The translations under genes and the position numbers were made by a program. A stretch of 64,000 nucleotides of DNA from JASJAR01 sp038530285 (lineage in GTDB: Bacteria > Pseudomonadota > Alphaproteobacteria > Rhodobacterales > Rhodobacteraceae): assembly GCA_038530285.1 (NCBI GenBank), contig JBCBCY010000004.1:157502-221501 (forward strand). The letters run 5' to 3'. The first letter of the stretch is position 1, and each line of letters begins with the position of its first letter. The notes beneath the pieces were generated by a model. It ran no database searches. It was given only the letters and a program-made list of their open reading frames with translations, and was not told the origin of the DNA. Positions 53,310 to 61,725 of the stretch are shown one piece after another.

Positions 53310-55295
53310 GTGGGCCCGGACGATACGCCGGGCCGCACAGTGCTGTGTGTTTATAACGCGGGCTTCTTTAGGGACGCCCGCGTTCGTCGTATTCTGGACC
53401 TTGCCGGTTGGGATGTGACCTTCGGCCTGCCGGGTGACGGCGACGCGGTCGGCATCTGGGGCGCCTCGCCCACATCCCACAGGGGCCGCGCGGTGGCCCA
53501 ACGTGCGCAGGCCCCCCTTGTCACCGTCGAAGACGCGTTTTTGCGGTCGGTCCTGCCGGGCCGGTCGGGCGAGCCCGCGATGGGTCTGGTAATCGACCGC
53601 ACCGGCGTGCATTTCGATGCCAGCCAGCCGTCCGACCTTGAAACCCTGCTCGCAACGCAAGACTTCGACGATGCCCTGCTGGCCCGGGCGGACCGCGCGA
53701 TTGAGCGTATCGGCCACTGGGCCTTGTCGAAATACAATTGCTGGGACCCGGGGCTAAAAGCCCCTGAAGACGACTATGTTGTCGTCGTCGACCAGACCCG
53801 GGGGGATGCGTCGCTGCCAAACGATGCCGAGACGCGCTTTGCCCAAATGCTCACCGCCGCGCGGGACGAAAACCCCCACGCCCGGGTCCTGCTCCGCACC
53901 CATCCCGAAACCATGCTGGGCCACCGGGCAGGCTTTTACGGGACCGAACACTGCGATGACCAGGTCACCTTGTCCACCGAGGCGATCGCCCCCGCCCGCC
54001 TCCTGCGCAATGCGCAAACGGTCTACACGGTGTCCTCAACTCTGGGGTTCGAAGCCATCCTTCACGACCACGCGCCCCGCGTGTTCGGCACGCCCTTTTA
54101 CGCAGGCTGGGGCCTGACCCGCGATCAGGGGCCCCTGCCGCGACGCGGTCGCACCCTGACACCCGCCCAGCTTTTCGCCGGCGCGATGGTGCTCTATCCC
54201 ACCTGGTACGACCCGTTTCGCGACCGCTTGTGCCAGGTGGAAGATGTCATCGACGCGCTCACAGCACGCATGGTCGCCTGGCAACAAGACCGCGCGGGCT
54301 GGGTCATCACCAATATGTCCGCGTGGAAACGCCCCCATTTGACCAAAGTGTTCGGCGGTTGGGCCCGGGTCGATTGCCGCACGCGGCGCGCAGATGCCCA
54401 ACGGCTGGCGCAGCGCACGGGCCGCCCTTTGATGGTCTGGGCCAATGATGCGGGCCCCACAACCGAACCGTTCGTGCGGATCGAAGATGGCTTTCTGCGC
54501 TCGCCGGGTCTGGGGGCCGCACTGGTGCCCCCGTCTTCTCTGGGGCTGGATGATGAAGGCATTCACTTTGACCCTGCAAAACCCTCGCGCCTTGAACGGT
54601 TGGTGTCCGCCTCAGTGGATCTGCCGCTTGCAGAAATCGAACGTGTGGACCGGCTGATTGCCCGGATCACCGCGCTTGGCGTGTCGAAATACAACCTGAA
54701 GGACGATCTGCCCCCTTTGCCCGAAACGCGCCCCCGGGTTCTGGTCGTGGGCCAGGTCGAAAACGACGCCGCCGTCCAGCGTGCGCGCCCGGACCCCTTC
54801 GGCAACCGCGATCTGCTGCTGGCCGCCCGCGATGCAAACCCCGATGCCACCGTGATCTTCAAAAGCCACCCCGATGTCGAAGCGGGCTTTCGCGCCGGCC
54901 GCGTGGCCGAGGCCGGCGACATTGCCGATCTGGTGCTGACATCGGGCGATCCGGCAAAACTGCTGGCCGAGGTGGATGCCGTCTGGACGATCTCGTCGAC
55001 CATGGGGCTCGAAGCGCTGATGCGCGGCGTGCCCGTGACCTGTCTGGGGGCGCCGTTTTACGCCGGCTGGGGCCTGACCACCGACCTTGGCCCCGTGCCC
55101 GACCGCCGCGTACCGGGGCCCAGCCTGCAAGGGTTGATCCATGCAGCACTCATTGGCTATCCGCGCTATTTCGACCCCGTCACGGGCCAGCCCTGCCCCG
55201 TTGAAGTCGCTGTCGACCGCCTGGCCGAAGGCATCGGCTTTGCGCCGCCGGGGATATTGGCGCGCCTGCAGCGGCTAAAGGCCTGGGTCCGCTAG
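53310..55295 (+). CDS. kpsC: capsule polysaccharide biosynthesis protein KpsC-like (tandem Kdo transferase)
   Basis: A 661-residue protein with a GTG start. Two homologous halves (about 10-330 and 340-661) each carry VEDAFLRS/IEDGFLRS, a GVHFD/GIHFD strand, SKYN, an RTHPE/KSHPD motif, a VSSTLGFEA/ISSTMGLEA motif and GTPFYAGWGLT/GAPFYAGWGLT. This duplication is the hallmark of KpsC, in which the two domains build the alternating beta-Kdo linker of group 2 capsules. It ends 3 bp from the convergent ribD stop. Confidence 0.92.
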   Translation: MGPDDTPGRTVLCVYNAGFFRDARVRRILDLAGWDVTFGLPGDGDAVGIWGASPTSHRGRAVAQRAQAPLVTVEDAFLRSVLPGRSGEPAMGLVIDRTGVHFDASQPSDLETLLATQDFDDALLARADRAIERIGHWALSKYNCWDPGLKAPEDDYVVVVDQTRGDASLPNDAETRFAQMLTAARDENPHARVLLRTHPETMLGHRAGFYGTEHCDDQVTLSTEAIAPARLLRNAQTVYTVSSTLGFEAILHDHAPRVFGTPFYAGWGLTRDQGPLPRRGRTLTPAQLFAGAMVLYPTWYDPFRDRLCQVEDVIDALTARMVAWQQDRAGWVITNMSAWKRPHLTKVFGGWARVDCRTRRADAQRLAQRTGRPLMVWANDAGPTTEPFVRIEDGFLRSPGLGAALVPPSSLGLDDEGIHFDPAKPSRLERLVSASVDLPLAEIERVDRLIARITALGVSKYNLKDDLPPLPETRPRVLVVGQVENDAAVQRARPDPFGNRDLLLAARDANPDATVIFKSHPDVEAGFRAGRVAEAGDIADLVLTSGDPAKLLAEVDAVWTISSTMGLEALMRGVPVTCLGAPFYAGWGLTTDLGPVPDRRVPGPSLQGLIHAALIGYPRYFDPVTGQPCPVEVAVDRLAEGIGFAPPGILARLQRLKAWVR

Positions 55296-55298
55296 ACC

Positions 55299-56405
55299 CT
55301 ATGACACCGCGTGCCAGCGGTGCAGCACATCGCCGCCCACCATCTTTACATCGACAAGCTCGAACCGGGGGGCCTGTGCCAGGGCTTCAATCCCCAATGC
55401 CCCCAGCGACGGATGCCCTTCGGCCCCCAAGGCCAGCCCGGCGGTGAATCCGACAAGCTCATCAACCAATCCGGCCTGCAAGAACGACGCCGCCAGCGCA
55501 CCGCCGCCTTCGCAAAACACCCGCGTCAGACCTGCAGCTCCCAGCGCGTTCAGCACTGAAAGCGGGTCAAGCTGCCCCCCCGGCCCGGCGGCGGCTGGCA
55601 CAAGCGTGACCCCCCGCGCCGCCCAATCCGCCTGGTCCGCCTCGGAAATCGCCCCGGTCGCGGCGTCATGCACAAACCAGACCGGGCCCTGATCCACGCT
55701 TTGGGTCAGCTTGCTGTCGCGCGGCAGGTTCAAATGGCGCGACGCGACAATCCGCACCGGTTGCGCGGCCACGCCCAGACCCCGCACCGTCAGCGTCGGG
55801 TCATCGGCCCGCGCCGTGCCCCCGCCCACCAGCACCGCGTCGTGGCCTGCGCGCAGCACATGCACCATCTGGCGCGCGGCGGGTCCGGTGATCCACTGAC
55901 TTTCGCCCGTTGCCGTTGCGGTCCGCCCGTCAAACGAACTGGCAAGCTTCAGGGTCAGCGCCGGGCGCCCCGCTTTGACGCGCAGGAAAAACCCCGCGTG
56001 GGCGCGCCGCGCCTCGGCCTCCATCACGCCCGTCGTCACCGCGATGCCGGCGCCGCGCAACCGCGCATGACCCTGGCCCGCAACCCGGGCGTCGGGGTCT
56101 TCGACCGCCGTGACCACCCGCGCCACACCCGCGGCAATCAACGCGTCGGCACAAGGCCCGGTTTTGCCGTGATGGGCACATGGTTCAAGCGACACATAGG
56201 CCGTCGCCTCTTTTGCCAGATCGCCCGCCTGTTCCAGCGCGCGCACCTCGGCATGGGGCCGCCCGCCGCGCCCCGTCCAGCCCCGCCCGACGACGCGGCC
56301 TGCATTGACAATCACACAGCCAACGGCCGGGTTCGGCCAGACAGACCCCAGGCCCCGCGCCCCAAGTGCCAGCGCGTGGGCCATGTGCCGCTGATCGTCA
56401 CTCAC
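55299..56405 (-). CDS. ribD: riboflavin biosynthesis deaminase/reductase
   Basis: A 368-residue bifunctional enzyme. The N-terminal deaminase domain (about 1-145) has GRPHAEVRAL and SLEPCAHHGKTGPCADAL with the zinc-binding His and two Cys. The C-terminal reductase domain starts near residue 150 (ALTLKLASSFDGRTA, GHDAVLVGGGTARADDP). It performs the second and third steps after GTP ring opening. It starts at GTG, overlapping the nrdR stop (GTGA). Confidence 0.95.
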   Translation of the reverse strand: MSDDQRHMAHALALGARGLGSVWPNPAVGCVIVNAGRVVGRGWTGRGGRPHAEVRALEQAGDLAKEATAYVSLEPCAHHGKTGPCADALIAAGVARVVTAVEDPDARVAGQGHARLRGAGIAVTTGVMEAEARRAHAGFFLRVKAGRPALTLKLASSFDGRTATATGESQWITGPAARQMVHVLRAGHDAVLVGGGTARADDPTLTVRGLGVAAQPVRIVASRHLNLPRDSKLTQSVDQGPVWFVHDAATGAISEADQADWAARGVTLVPAAAGPGGQLDPLSVLNALGAAGLTRVFCEGGGALAASFLQAGLVDELVGFTAGLALGAEGHPSLGALGIEALAQAPRFELVDVKMVGGDVLHRWHAVS

Positions 56406-56890
56406 GGATCCGCGTCGGTATCTTTGGTGTCGCCTGGCACATCGGGGCGCAACTCGCTGACGAATTTGTCAAAGTCATCTGCCGCCTGGAAATTTTTGTA
56501 AACACTGGCAAATCGCACGTAAGCCACCGTATCGATCCGGGCCAGTGTTTCCATCACGATCTCACCGATGGTGGTCGACTGGATGTCTGTCTCGCCCATG
56601 GATTCCAGCCGCCGCACGATGCCGGAAATCATCTGATCGATCCGTTCGGGATCAATCGGGCGCTTTTGCAGCGCAATCCGGACCGAGCGTTCCAGCTTGT
56701 CGCGGTCGAAATCTTCGCGCCGGCCGTTCGATTTGATCACAACCAGATCGCGCAGCTGCACCCGCTCATATGTGGTGAACCGCCCCCCACAGGCCGGACA
56801 GAAGCGCCGCCGCCGGATCGAAACGTGGTCCTCGGCGGGCCGAGAATCCTTCACCTGTGTGTCGATGTTTCCGCAAAACGGACAGCGCAT
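56402..56890 (-). CDS. nrdR: transcriptional repressor NrdR
   Basis: A 162-residue regulator of ribonucleotide reductase genes. The N-terminal zinc ribbon is MRCPFCGN plus RRRFCPACGGRFTTYE, followed by an ATP-cone domain (VIKSNGRREDFDRDKLERSV). The ATG at 56890 fits the family; the longer frame to 57280 is non-coding upstream. It heads the nrdR-ribD pair that is usual in Rhodobacterales. Confidence 0.96.
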   Translation of the reverse strand: MRCPFCGNIDTQVKDSRPAEDHVSIRRRRFCPACGGRFTTYERVQLRDLVVIKSNGRREDFDRDKLERSVRIALQKRPIDPERIDQMISGIVRRLESMGETDIQSTTIGEIVMETLARIDTVAYVRFASVYKNFQAADDFDKFVSELRPDVPGDTKDTDADP

Positions 56891-57118
56891 GCCCGATCCC
56901 CTTTTACCTGCCGTTGGGGTCTTTGCCCCCTTTTCTGCCACCAGTATAGGCACCCACAAAGCAATTGGGTAGAGCGGAAATTTGACCGCTAGATCATGTG
57001 CCGCCGCAACAACAGGCACCCGCCCATGGCACGGCACGCTCCGCCCGCGCGTTTTGCCCTCGCCGCCAGGAACCAGCCTGTTATGGTCGCCGCCCACAAT
57101 CTTATTGGGAGCACAAAA

Positions 57119-57322
57119 ATGTCCATTGCACGTGTCACGGAAATTTCCGCCACATCGAAAAAAAGCTTCGACGACGCCATCGAAAACGGGGTGGAGCGCG
57201 CCGCCAAAACCCTGCGCAACGTCACATCGGCCTGGGTGAAGGAACAATCCGTCCGGGTCGAAGACGGCAAGATCGACCACTACCAGGTCAATCTGATGGT
57301 GACCTTCATCCTCGAAGACTGA
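57119..57322 (+). CDS. dodecin family flavin-binding protein
   Basis: A 67-residue protein, ATG at 57119. SIARVTEISATSKKSFDDAI and KTLRNVTSAWVKEQSV followed by YQVNLMVTFILED match dodecins, which assemble into 12-mers storing flavin. The Trp (about 39) and Gln residues that stack on the flavin ring are present. It is divergent from nrdR-ribD, so a flavin-storage protein sits beside flavin synthesis genes. Confidence 0.9.
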   Translation: MSIARVTEISATSKKSFDDAIENGVERAAKTLRNVTSAWVKEQSVRVEDGKIDHYQVNLMVTFILED

Positions 57323-57333
57323 CGTCGCGCGCG

Positions 57334-57738
57334 CTAGGGCGACATATGCACCGCGATCTCTCGCCGATGCGGCAGGTCGCGGTGTTCAAACAGGTAAATC
57401 CCCTGCCAGGTGCCAAGGGCCAGCCGCCCCGCCGACACCGGGATCTGCAGGCTGACAGGCAGATGTGCGGCCTTGATATGAGCCGGCATATCATCGGGGC
57501 CTTCGGCGAGGTGGCGCAGATAGCCCATCGCAGGGTCATCGGCCCGGGGCACAAACCGACCCAGCCAGGCCAGAAGATCGCGCCCAACGTCCGGGTCGGC
57601 GTTTTCCTGGATCAAAAGCGAACACGACGTGTGCCGCACAAACAAGGTCAGCACCCCATCCCCCTGCGCCTGAGCTTGCGCCTGGGCGGTGATCTCATAA
57701 AGACCGGGGCCGCGCGTTTCCAACACAATCCGCTTCAC
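57334..57738 (-). CDS. YjbQ family protein (UPF0047)
   Basis: A 134-residue protein. GVLTLFVRHTSCSLLIQENADP, GTWQGIYLFEHRD and the conserved His positions of HTSCS and HLPVSLQIPV are typical of YjbQ/UPF0047, described as having thiamine-phosphate synthase side activity. It overlaps the reductase-like gene upstream by 4 bases on the same strand. Confidence 0.92.
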   Translation of the reverse strand: MKRIVLETRGPGLYEITAQAQAQAQGDGVLTLFVRHTSCSLLIQENADPDVGRDLLAWLGRFVPRADDPAMGYLRHLAEGPDDMPAHIKAAHLPVSLQIPVSAGRLALGTWQGIYLFEHRDLPHRREIAVHMSP

Positions 57739-58316
57739 GGCGCGCCCCGTTGCCAGATCTGGTAGCGCGTGCCGGCGTCGTTGATCTGGCGTTCAGACAC
57801 CATCGCCAGCCCGGTCCGGCGAATGCAGTTTTCCGGCGATTGGCCGCTGGTGTCGGCAAACACCGGCAAGCCGGACCCAAAGGTGATCGGCTCGATGGTC
57901 AGGTGCACCTCGTCAATCGCGTCATGGTCCAAAAACCAATCATGCACCCGTGTCCCGCCCAAAATCAGGCCCCGTGACAGCCGCGCCACCCGCGCCACAA
58001 GCACCGGCAGATCGGCAGGCTGCAATCCGGCGGGATCAATCCAAAGCTGGTTTGGCCTGCGCCAGCCGCTGATCGTGCTTGAAAAGATGATCCGCTGGCG
58101 ATCCTCACGCTCTGCGGCCATATGCGTGCCGCGTCCCAAAACCGCCCAGTCCGCCGCGTCGACGTCGGCCAGAAACAAGACCTGTTCTTCGGGGCTGGCC
58201 CAGGCTTGTGGGGGCTCGGTCGGGGTGCGCGCGATGTAACCATCCTCGCTGGTTGCCACCGTCAACGTGAAATGCGGGCCGCGCGCGCGCCCCGCCTCAG
58301 CGGACCTATCCCTCAA
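57735..58316 (-). CDS. RibD C-terminal/dihydrofolate reductase-like protein
   Basis: A 193-residue single-domain reductase-like protein. FTLTVATSEDGYIA at the start, WAVLGRGTHMA in the middle and SRGLILGGTRVHDWFLD correspond to the NADPH-binding fold of RibD-C and DHFR-like proteins. EVHLTIEPITFGSGLPVF is typical. It has no deaminase domain. It overlaps both neighbours (4 and 11 bases), so the three minus-strand genes are one operon. The substrate is unknown; a pteridine or pyrimidine is plausible. Confidence 0.82.
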   Translation of the reverse strand: MRDRSAEAGRARGPHFTLTVATSEDGYIARTPTEPPQAWASPEEQVLFLADVDAADWAVLGRGTHMAAEREDRQRIIFSSTISGWRRPNQLWIDPAGLQPADLPVLVARVARLSRGLILGGTRVHDWFLDHDAIDEVHLTIEPITFGSGLPVFADTSGQSPENCIRRTGLAMVSERQINDAGTRYQIWQRGAP

Positions 58317-58836
58317 CGAGGGCTTTCAGATTGGCCAGGCCCGCTTCATAGTCAGCCCCCACCCATCCGTCCATCATCAAGCCCATCCAACGGCCCATCG
58401 GGCCCTCTCCCATATCCGCCAGCAACGTCCAGGTCACATTGGTCGCGGCATCATCGCCGTCCAGAATAAAGGCCGCCTTGGCCGTGCCCATCTCCCCAAA
58501 GTCCAATTCGGTTTCCACACGCTTGTTTGCCTCGGACACCACGATCTTCTGGTGCCCCTGACCCACCTGCGGGTCCTGCGACGCCCAGGTCATCTCAGCC
58601 CCGACGCCCGCTTCGGGTCCGGCATATTCAATCGACATGTCCGGGTCGCGCCCCAGCCAGGGCGACCACTCCTGGCCCGCCTTGAGCGAATTCACCTTCT
58701 CGAACACCGCCGCCGCCGGCGCATCGATCTGAACGCTGCGCGCGACCGCAACCTCACGCGGCAGAAGATAGCCGCCTGCCACAAACACAATGGCCAAAAC
58801 AACAATGAACCCAACCAACCACTTGAGAATACGCAT
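58306..58836 (-). CDS. SRPBCC family protein (polyketide cyclase-like)
   Basis: A 176-residue protein. An N-terminal hydrophobic anchor (LKWLVGFIVVLAIVFVAGGY) precedes a START/Bet v1-like domain (VARSVQIDAPAAAVFEKVNS, WSPWLGRDPDMSIEY, WTLLADMGEGPMGRWMGLM). These domains hold small hydrophobic ligands. The function is not known. First gene of the small minus-strand operon ending with the YjbQ gene. Confidence 0.85.
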   Translation of the reverse strand: MRILKWLVGFIVVLAIVFVAGGYLLPREVAVARSVQIDAPAAAVFEKVNSLKAGQEWSPWLGRDPDMSIEYAGPEAGVGAEMTWASQDPQVGQGHQKIVVSEANKRVETELDFGEMGTAKAAFILDGDDAATNVTWTLLADMGEGPMGRWMGLMMDGWVGADYEAGLANLKALVEG

Positions 58837-58893
58837 GATTTTCCTCCCATTTGATCAAGTTTCGCACCATACGACCAGCGCTGGAAAGCAGGG

Positions 58894-59169
58894 TCACCGA
58901 AAGAGCCCATCGCCTTGTTCGTCAATCAGTTGCTTGGCCTTGTTGACCGACACATCCACCGCCAGATCGCGGCTTTCCAGCACGTCAGCCCGGATCAGAC
59001 GGTGCGACTTCAACCCATCGCCTTCGCCGCTTTCAATCCGCGCCCCGACCCGAAACCGGCTGCCTTCCTTGGCGGGGTCCGCAAAAATTCGAAAGCCCTT
59101 GTAGGTCTCGTCGGGGCCCTTGGGTTCGGCTGCCCGACCCCCGCCAAAGAGTTTCGAAAATAGCGCCAT
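58894..59169 (-). CDS. HlyU family protein
   Basis: A 91-residue protein starting at the ATG at 59169 (MALFSKLFGG, a common opening of the family). YKGFRIFADPAKEGSRFRVGARIE and VSVNKAKQLIDEQGDGLF fit HlyU-like proteins, named after a Vibrio regulator but of uncertain function in alphaproteobacteria. It has no clear DNA-binding helix-turn-helix. Confidence 0.8.
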   Translation of the reverse strand: MALFSKLFGGGRAAEPKGPDETYKGFRIFADPAKEGSRFRVGARIESGEGDGLKSHRLIRADVLESRDLAVDVSVNKAKQLIDEQGDGLFR

Positions 59170-59337
59170 AGCGACCCGCCCCCTTGCTCTTGGGGTGCAT
59201 CCTAGCGCGGAAGTCACGCGCCGGGAAGCCGTCTGGCGCGGCACCGTGCCACGCAATCTTTGACCAACACATCTTGATATCCCCCACCGGCCTTGTGCAG
59301 TCTGACGGCACCCGCGCCATCTTCATGGGAAGACCCG

Positions 59338-60444
59338 ATGTCCTATTCTCGCCGCAGCTTTACACTCGCGACGACCTTTGCCTTTCTCACCGGCACGGGC
59401 GCTGGCGCGCAAGACGCCCCGGCACTGCCTGAGTGCGAAGAAAAAACCGCAACTTCGGGCATCTGGCAGATCCGGTCGACCCTGCGAAAGGCCAGCACCG
59501 ACACGGCCCTCGGGGTGACCCCGCTGGGCGTGAACACCTATCGCCACCAGGGCGACATCTGGGTGTTCCGGCGCACCACGCCGGGCGATGATTGGACCCG
59601 CGTCGAACAGCGTGCCGCCCTGAGCATGCGCAATCAGGAAGACGACATCGACCGGCCGAACGAAGCCAACAGCCGTCTCTTTGTCTCCTTCGCGCCGCAG
59701 TTTAGCGATGAAAACGGGACCCAAACGCCGCTGATCCCGTTCGGCCTGGGTGCGACGGAAATCACAGTCGATCTGTCCTATTTCATCGATGTCACCCGGG
59801 GCGACACCCGCGACCGAATGGCCGAGGGCACCCTGAAAAAGACCTTCAAACCCGACGACCGGACCCATTTCATCGCCTTGGACCTGCCCGATGAGGTCGT
59901 GACCCTCGGCGGCGATCAGGTGATCATCGGGTTGCAGTTTTCCGACGATTTCGGGTTGGGCGCGATTGCCCCCCTGACCGGGCTCGTTGAGGCCACCGCC
60001 GAAGCCCAACGCCTGAACATCCGCGCCAAACGCGAGGTCGCCGCGGGGCTGTGTGCCATCCCCGCGCCTGCGGGTGGGTGCTTTGTGGTGACCGCCGCCC
60101 ATGAGGCGGGCCAGGAGTTGGCGGGCAAACCCGTCGATCTCGACCTGATCTTGTCGGCCCGCGATGATCTGCTGGCCGCGATGCCGCAATACCGCCCGGC
60201 GGCCAATCAGTATTACGAAACCGCCCCTGAACTGGTCGCGCGCATCGGGCAGTCCAATCATCGCCACGACATCTACGCGCGCTTTGTGCGCCGTGCGGTG
60301 CGCCCGGCCGAATGGCTGATCCGGCGCGGCCTGCCAAAGCTGGGGTTCGTCTGGCTCGGCATCGGGATTGAGATGCTCTACCGCAAGCACCTGCCCGATG
60401 TGCCGCCACCGTCGGCTTTTGCACCCGGTCGCGGCGGGGCGTAA
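59338..60444 (+). CDS. uncharacterised secreted protein with Tat-like signal
   Basis: A 368-residue protein from the ATG at 59338. SRRSFTLATTFAFL is a twin-arginine-like signal, with cleavage near GAGA. The mature part has a short N-terminal Cys (PECEEK), YRHQGDIWVFRRT, many acidic strands (TEITVDLSYFIDVTRGD) and a Cys pair around GLCAIPAPAGGCF. The C-terminal part is basic and amphipathic (RRGLPKLGFVWLGIGIEML), perhaps membrane-associated. No family is recognised. It precedes the cupredoxin gene by 101 bp on the same strand. Confidence 0.65.
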   Translation: MSYSRRSFTLATTFAFLTGTGAGAQDAPALPECEEKTATSGIWQIRSTLRKASTDTALGVTPLGVNTYRHQGDIWVFRRTTPGDDWTRVEQRAALSMRNQEDDIDRPNEANSRLFVSFAPQFSDENGTQTPLIPFGLGATEITVDLSYFIDVTRGDTRDRMAEGTLKKTFKPDDRTHFIALDLPDEVVTLGGDQVIIGLQFSDDFGLGAIAPLTGLVEATAEAQRLNIRAKREVAAGLCAIPAPAGGCFVVTAAHEAGQELAGKPVDLDLILSARDDLLAAMPQYRPAANQYYETAPELVARIGQSNHRHDIYARFVRRAVRPAEWLIRRGLPKLGFVWLGIGIEMLYRKHLPDVPPPSAFAPGRGGA

Positions 60445-60545
60445 TTTTTTTTGAAAAAAATTTCAGCACCCGGGAATAAACCGGGGTCCTGGGGCGTCAC
60501 CCTTTCGAACAACAAAGTTCGACTGGGATTGGAAAGGATACCCCG

Positions 60546-60887
60546 ATGGAAAACAAAGCACGCCGCAACTTTCTGAAATTCAGCCTGGGCGTCGCCGCCC
60601 TGCCCGTCATGGCCCGTGTGGCCACTGCGGCAGGTCACGCCACGCTCACCGTTGAAATCCAGAACGGCCGGTTCAACCCCGCCACATTGGAAATGCAGGC
60701 CGGCGACAAGGTGACCTTCATCAACCTTGATGGCGCGCCCCACACCGCGACGGCCGATGATGGCTCGTTCGACACCGGCCGGTTGCGCCGTGGCCAGGAG
60801 GCCACGATCACCGTCTCCGCAGCCGGGACGCATTCGTACTTCTGCGCGGTGCACCCCCGCATGAAGGGCCGCATCGTCGCGAGTTAA
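60546..60887 (+). CDS. cupredoxin (pseudoazurin/amicyanin-like) blue copper protein
   Basis: A 113-residue periplasmic electron carrier. A twin-arginine signal (ARRNFLKFSLGVAALP) is followed by a plastocyanin-like domain with all four copper ligands: His in APHTAT, Cys, His and Met in FCAVHPRM. It may pass electrons to or from a periplasmic oxidoreductase. A strong terminator follows. Confidence 0.93.
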   Translation: MENKARRNFLKFSLGVAALPVMARVATAAGHATLTVEIQNGRFNPATLEMQAGDKVTFINLDGAPHTATADDGSFDTGRLRRGQEATITVSAAGTHSYFCAVHPRMKGRIVAS

Positions 60888-61279
60888 GGGCTTCGCGGTC
60901 CGAAACCTGTAACGCGGGTTTCGGGCGGATAGCGCGACGTAAAGAGTTCGTTTTGTAGCGAGTATGGGTGGGAGACCCCCGGGCGAGAAAAGCAGCAGCG
61001 CCCGGGGGGTTTTTGGTTTCAAGCCGTAGGGCGGGACTGCAAGGTCCCAAATTATTGAGACCCAATAAACGGGCCGCGCCCCGACCCTCGGGCCGGCGCC
61101 TGCCCGTGGGTTGGCACCCCAACCTACAAACAACGCGGTTTATGGCAGCAAAACTGTTGTTTGGTTGGTGCTGCGCCCTTGATAAGCAAAGCGCCAGCCC
61201 GCCGGGACGGGCAGGCGCTCGCCCGGCGCCTTCGGCTTGATTCCGGACTTTGAGCGGTGCGACCGAATGGGCACTCTAT
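60888..61279. other. gene-free tract with a series of hairpins
   Basis: This 392-bp stretch lacks a convincing gene. It holds CCGAAACC/GGTTTCGG (60900-60924), the terminator at 60976-61014, GGGAC/GTCCC (61033-61048), TTATTG/CAATAA (61052-61068), GGTTGG/CCAACC (61109-61124), AAACAAC/GTTGTTT (61128-61162, extended inside by GTTT/AAAC) and AGCGCC/GGCGCT with an inner CCCG/CGGG (61190-61219). Such a density of stems could be a structured RNA or a remnant of a mobile or recombined region. Confidence 0.5.
60976..61014 (+). terminator. intrinsic terminator after the cupredoxin gene
   Basis: CCCCCGGGCG (60976-60985) pairs with CGCCCGGGGG (60999-61008) over ten bases, followed by a run of five T (61010-61014). 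This is a classic rho-independent terminator for the rightward cupredoxin transcript. Confidence 0.85.
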
Positions 61280-61717
61280 CTACTCTATCAGAGGCTTCGC
61301 TGTTCGTGTCAAAGAACCTCGATTGGCCTCTCTTTGAAGCTCTATCCCACTACCGCGCAATGCATTTTTGTATGTAGGGGGATTTGTCCAAGTGAGAGTT
61401 TCAAAGTTGCCTGTATTATCAAGCACCGACTTGAGATGCTCTACTAGTCTTCCAAATAAAAACGGGTTGTTCCCAACTATTACATGTCCGGCATATGCTC
61501 CTTCGACTGAAAGCCCCCTATTTCGGTAGAGATCCAAAATTATCTCGCCGGCACGATAGTAGCGCTGTACGTAGATTACTTCGGCAACATCTTCGACGAA
61601 TGCGCTCGACCGTCTCGCTGAGATGATTGCTGCGACCTTATTGTCGTCTGTGATCCAAGAACGGCCAGCACTTTCCCAAGTGACCAACCAAGCTCGCTTA
61701 CCTTCCTTGGCATCCAT
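61280..61717 (-). CDS. hypothetical protein of low GC, possible horizontal acquisition
   Basis: A 145-residue protein starting at the ATG at 61717 (a TTG precedes it). It has a mixed alpha/beta composition, with KRAWLVTWESAGRSWITDDNK-like opening parts (WLVTWES, WITDDNK), VEDVAEVIYVQRYY and VIVGNNPFLFGRLVEHL. No domain is recognised. Base composition is visibly more A/T-rich than all neighbours and codon use is atypical. It begins 8 bases after the rpoD stop on the same strand, so it would be co-transcribed with rpoD. Gain by insertion behind rpoD is likely. Confidence 0.6.
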   Translation of the reverse strand: MDAKEGKRAWLVTWESAGRSWITDDNKVAAIISARRSSAFVEDVAEVIYVQRYYRAGEIILDLYRNRGLSVEGAYAGHVIVGNNPFLFGRLVEHLKSVLDNTGNFETLTWTNPPTYKNALRGSGIELQREANRGSLTRTAKPLIE

Positions 61718-61725
61718 CAAAGATT

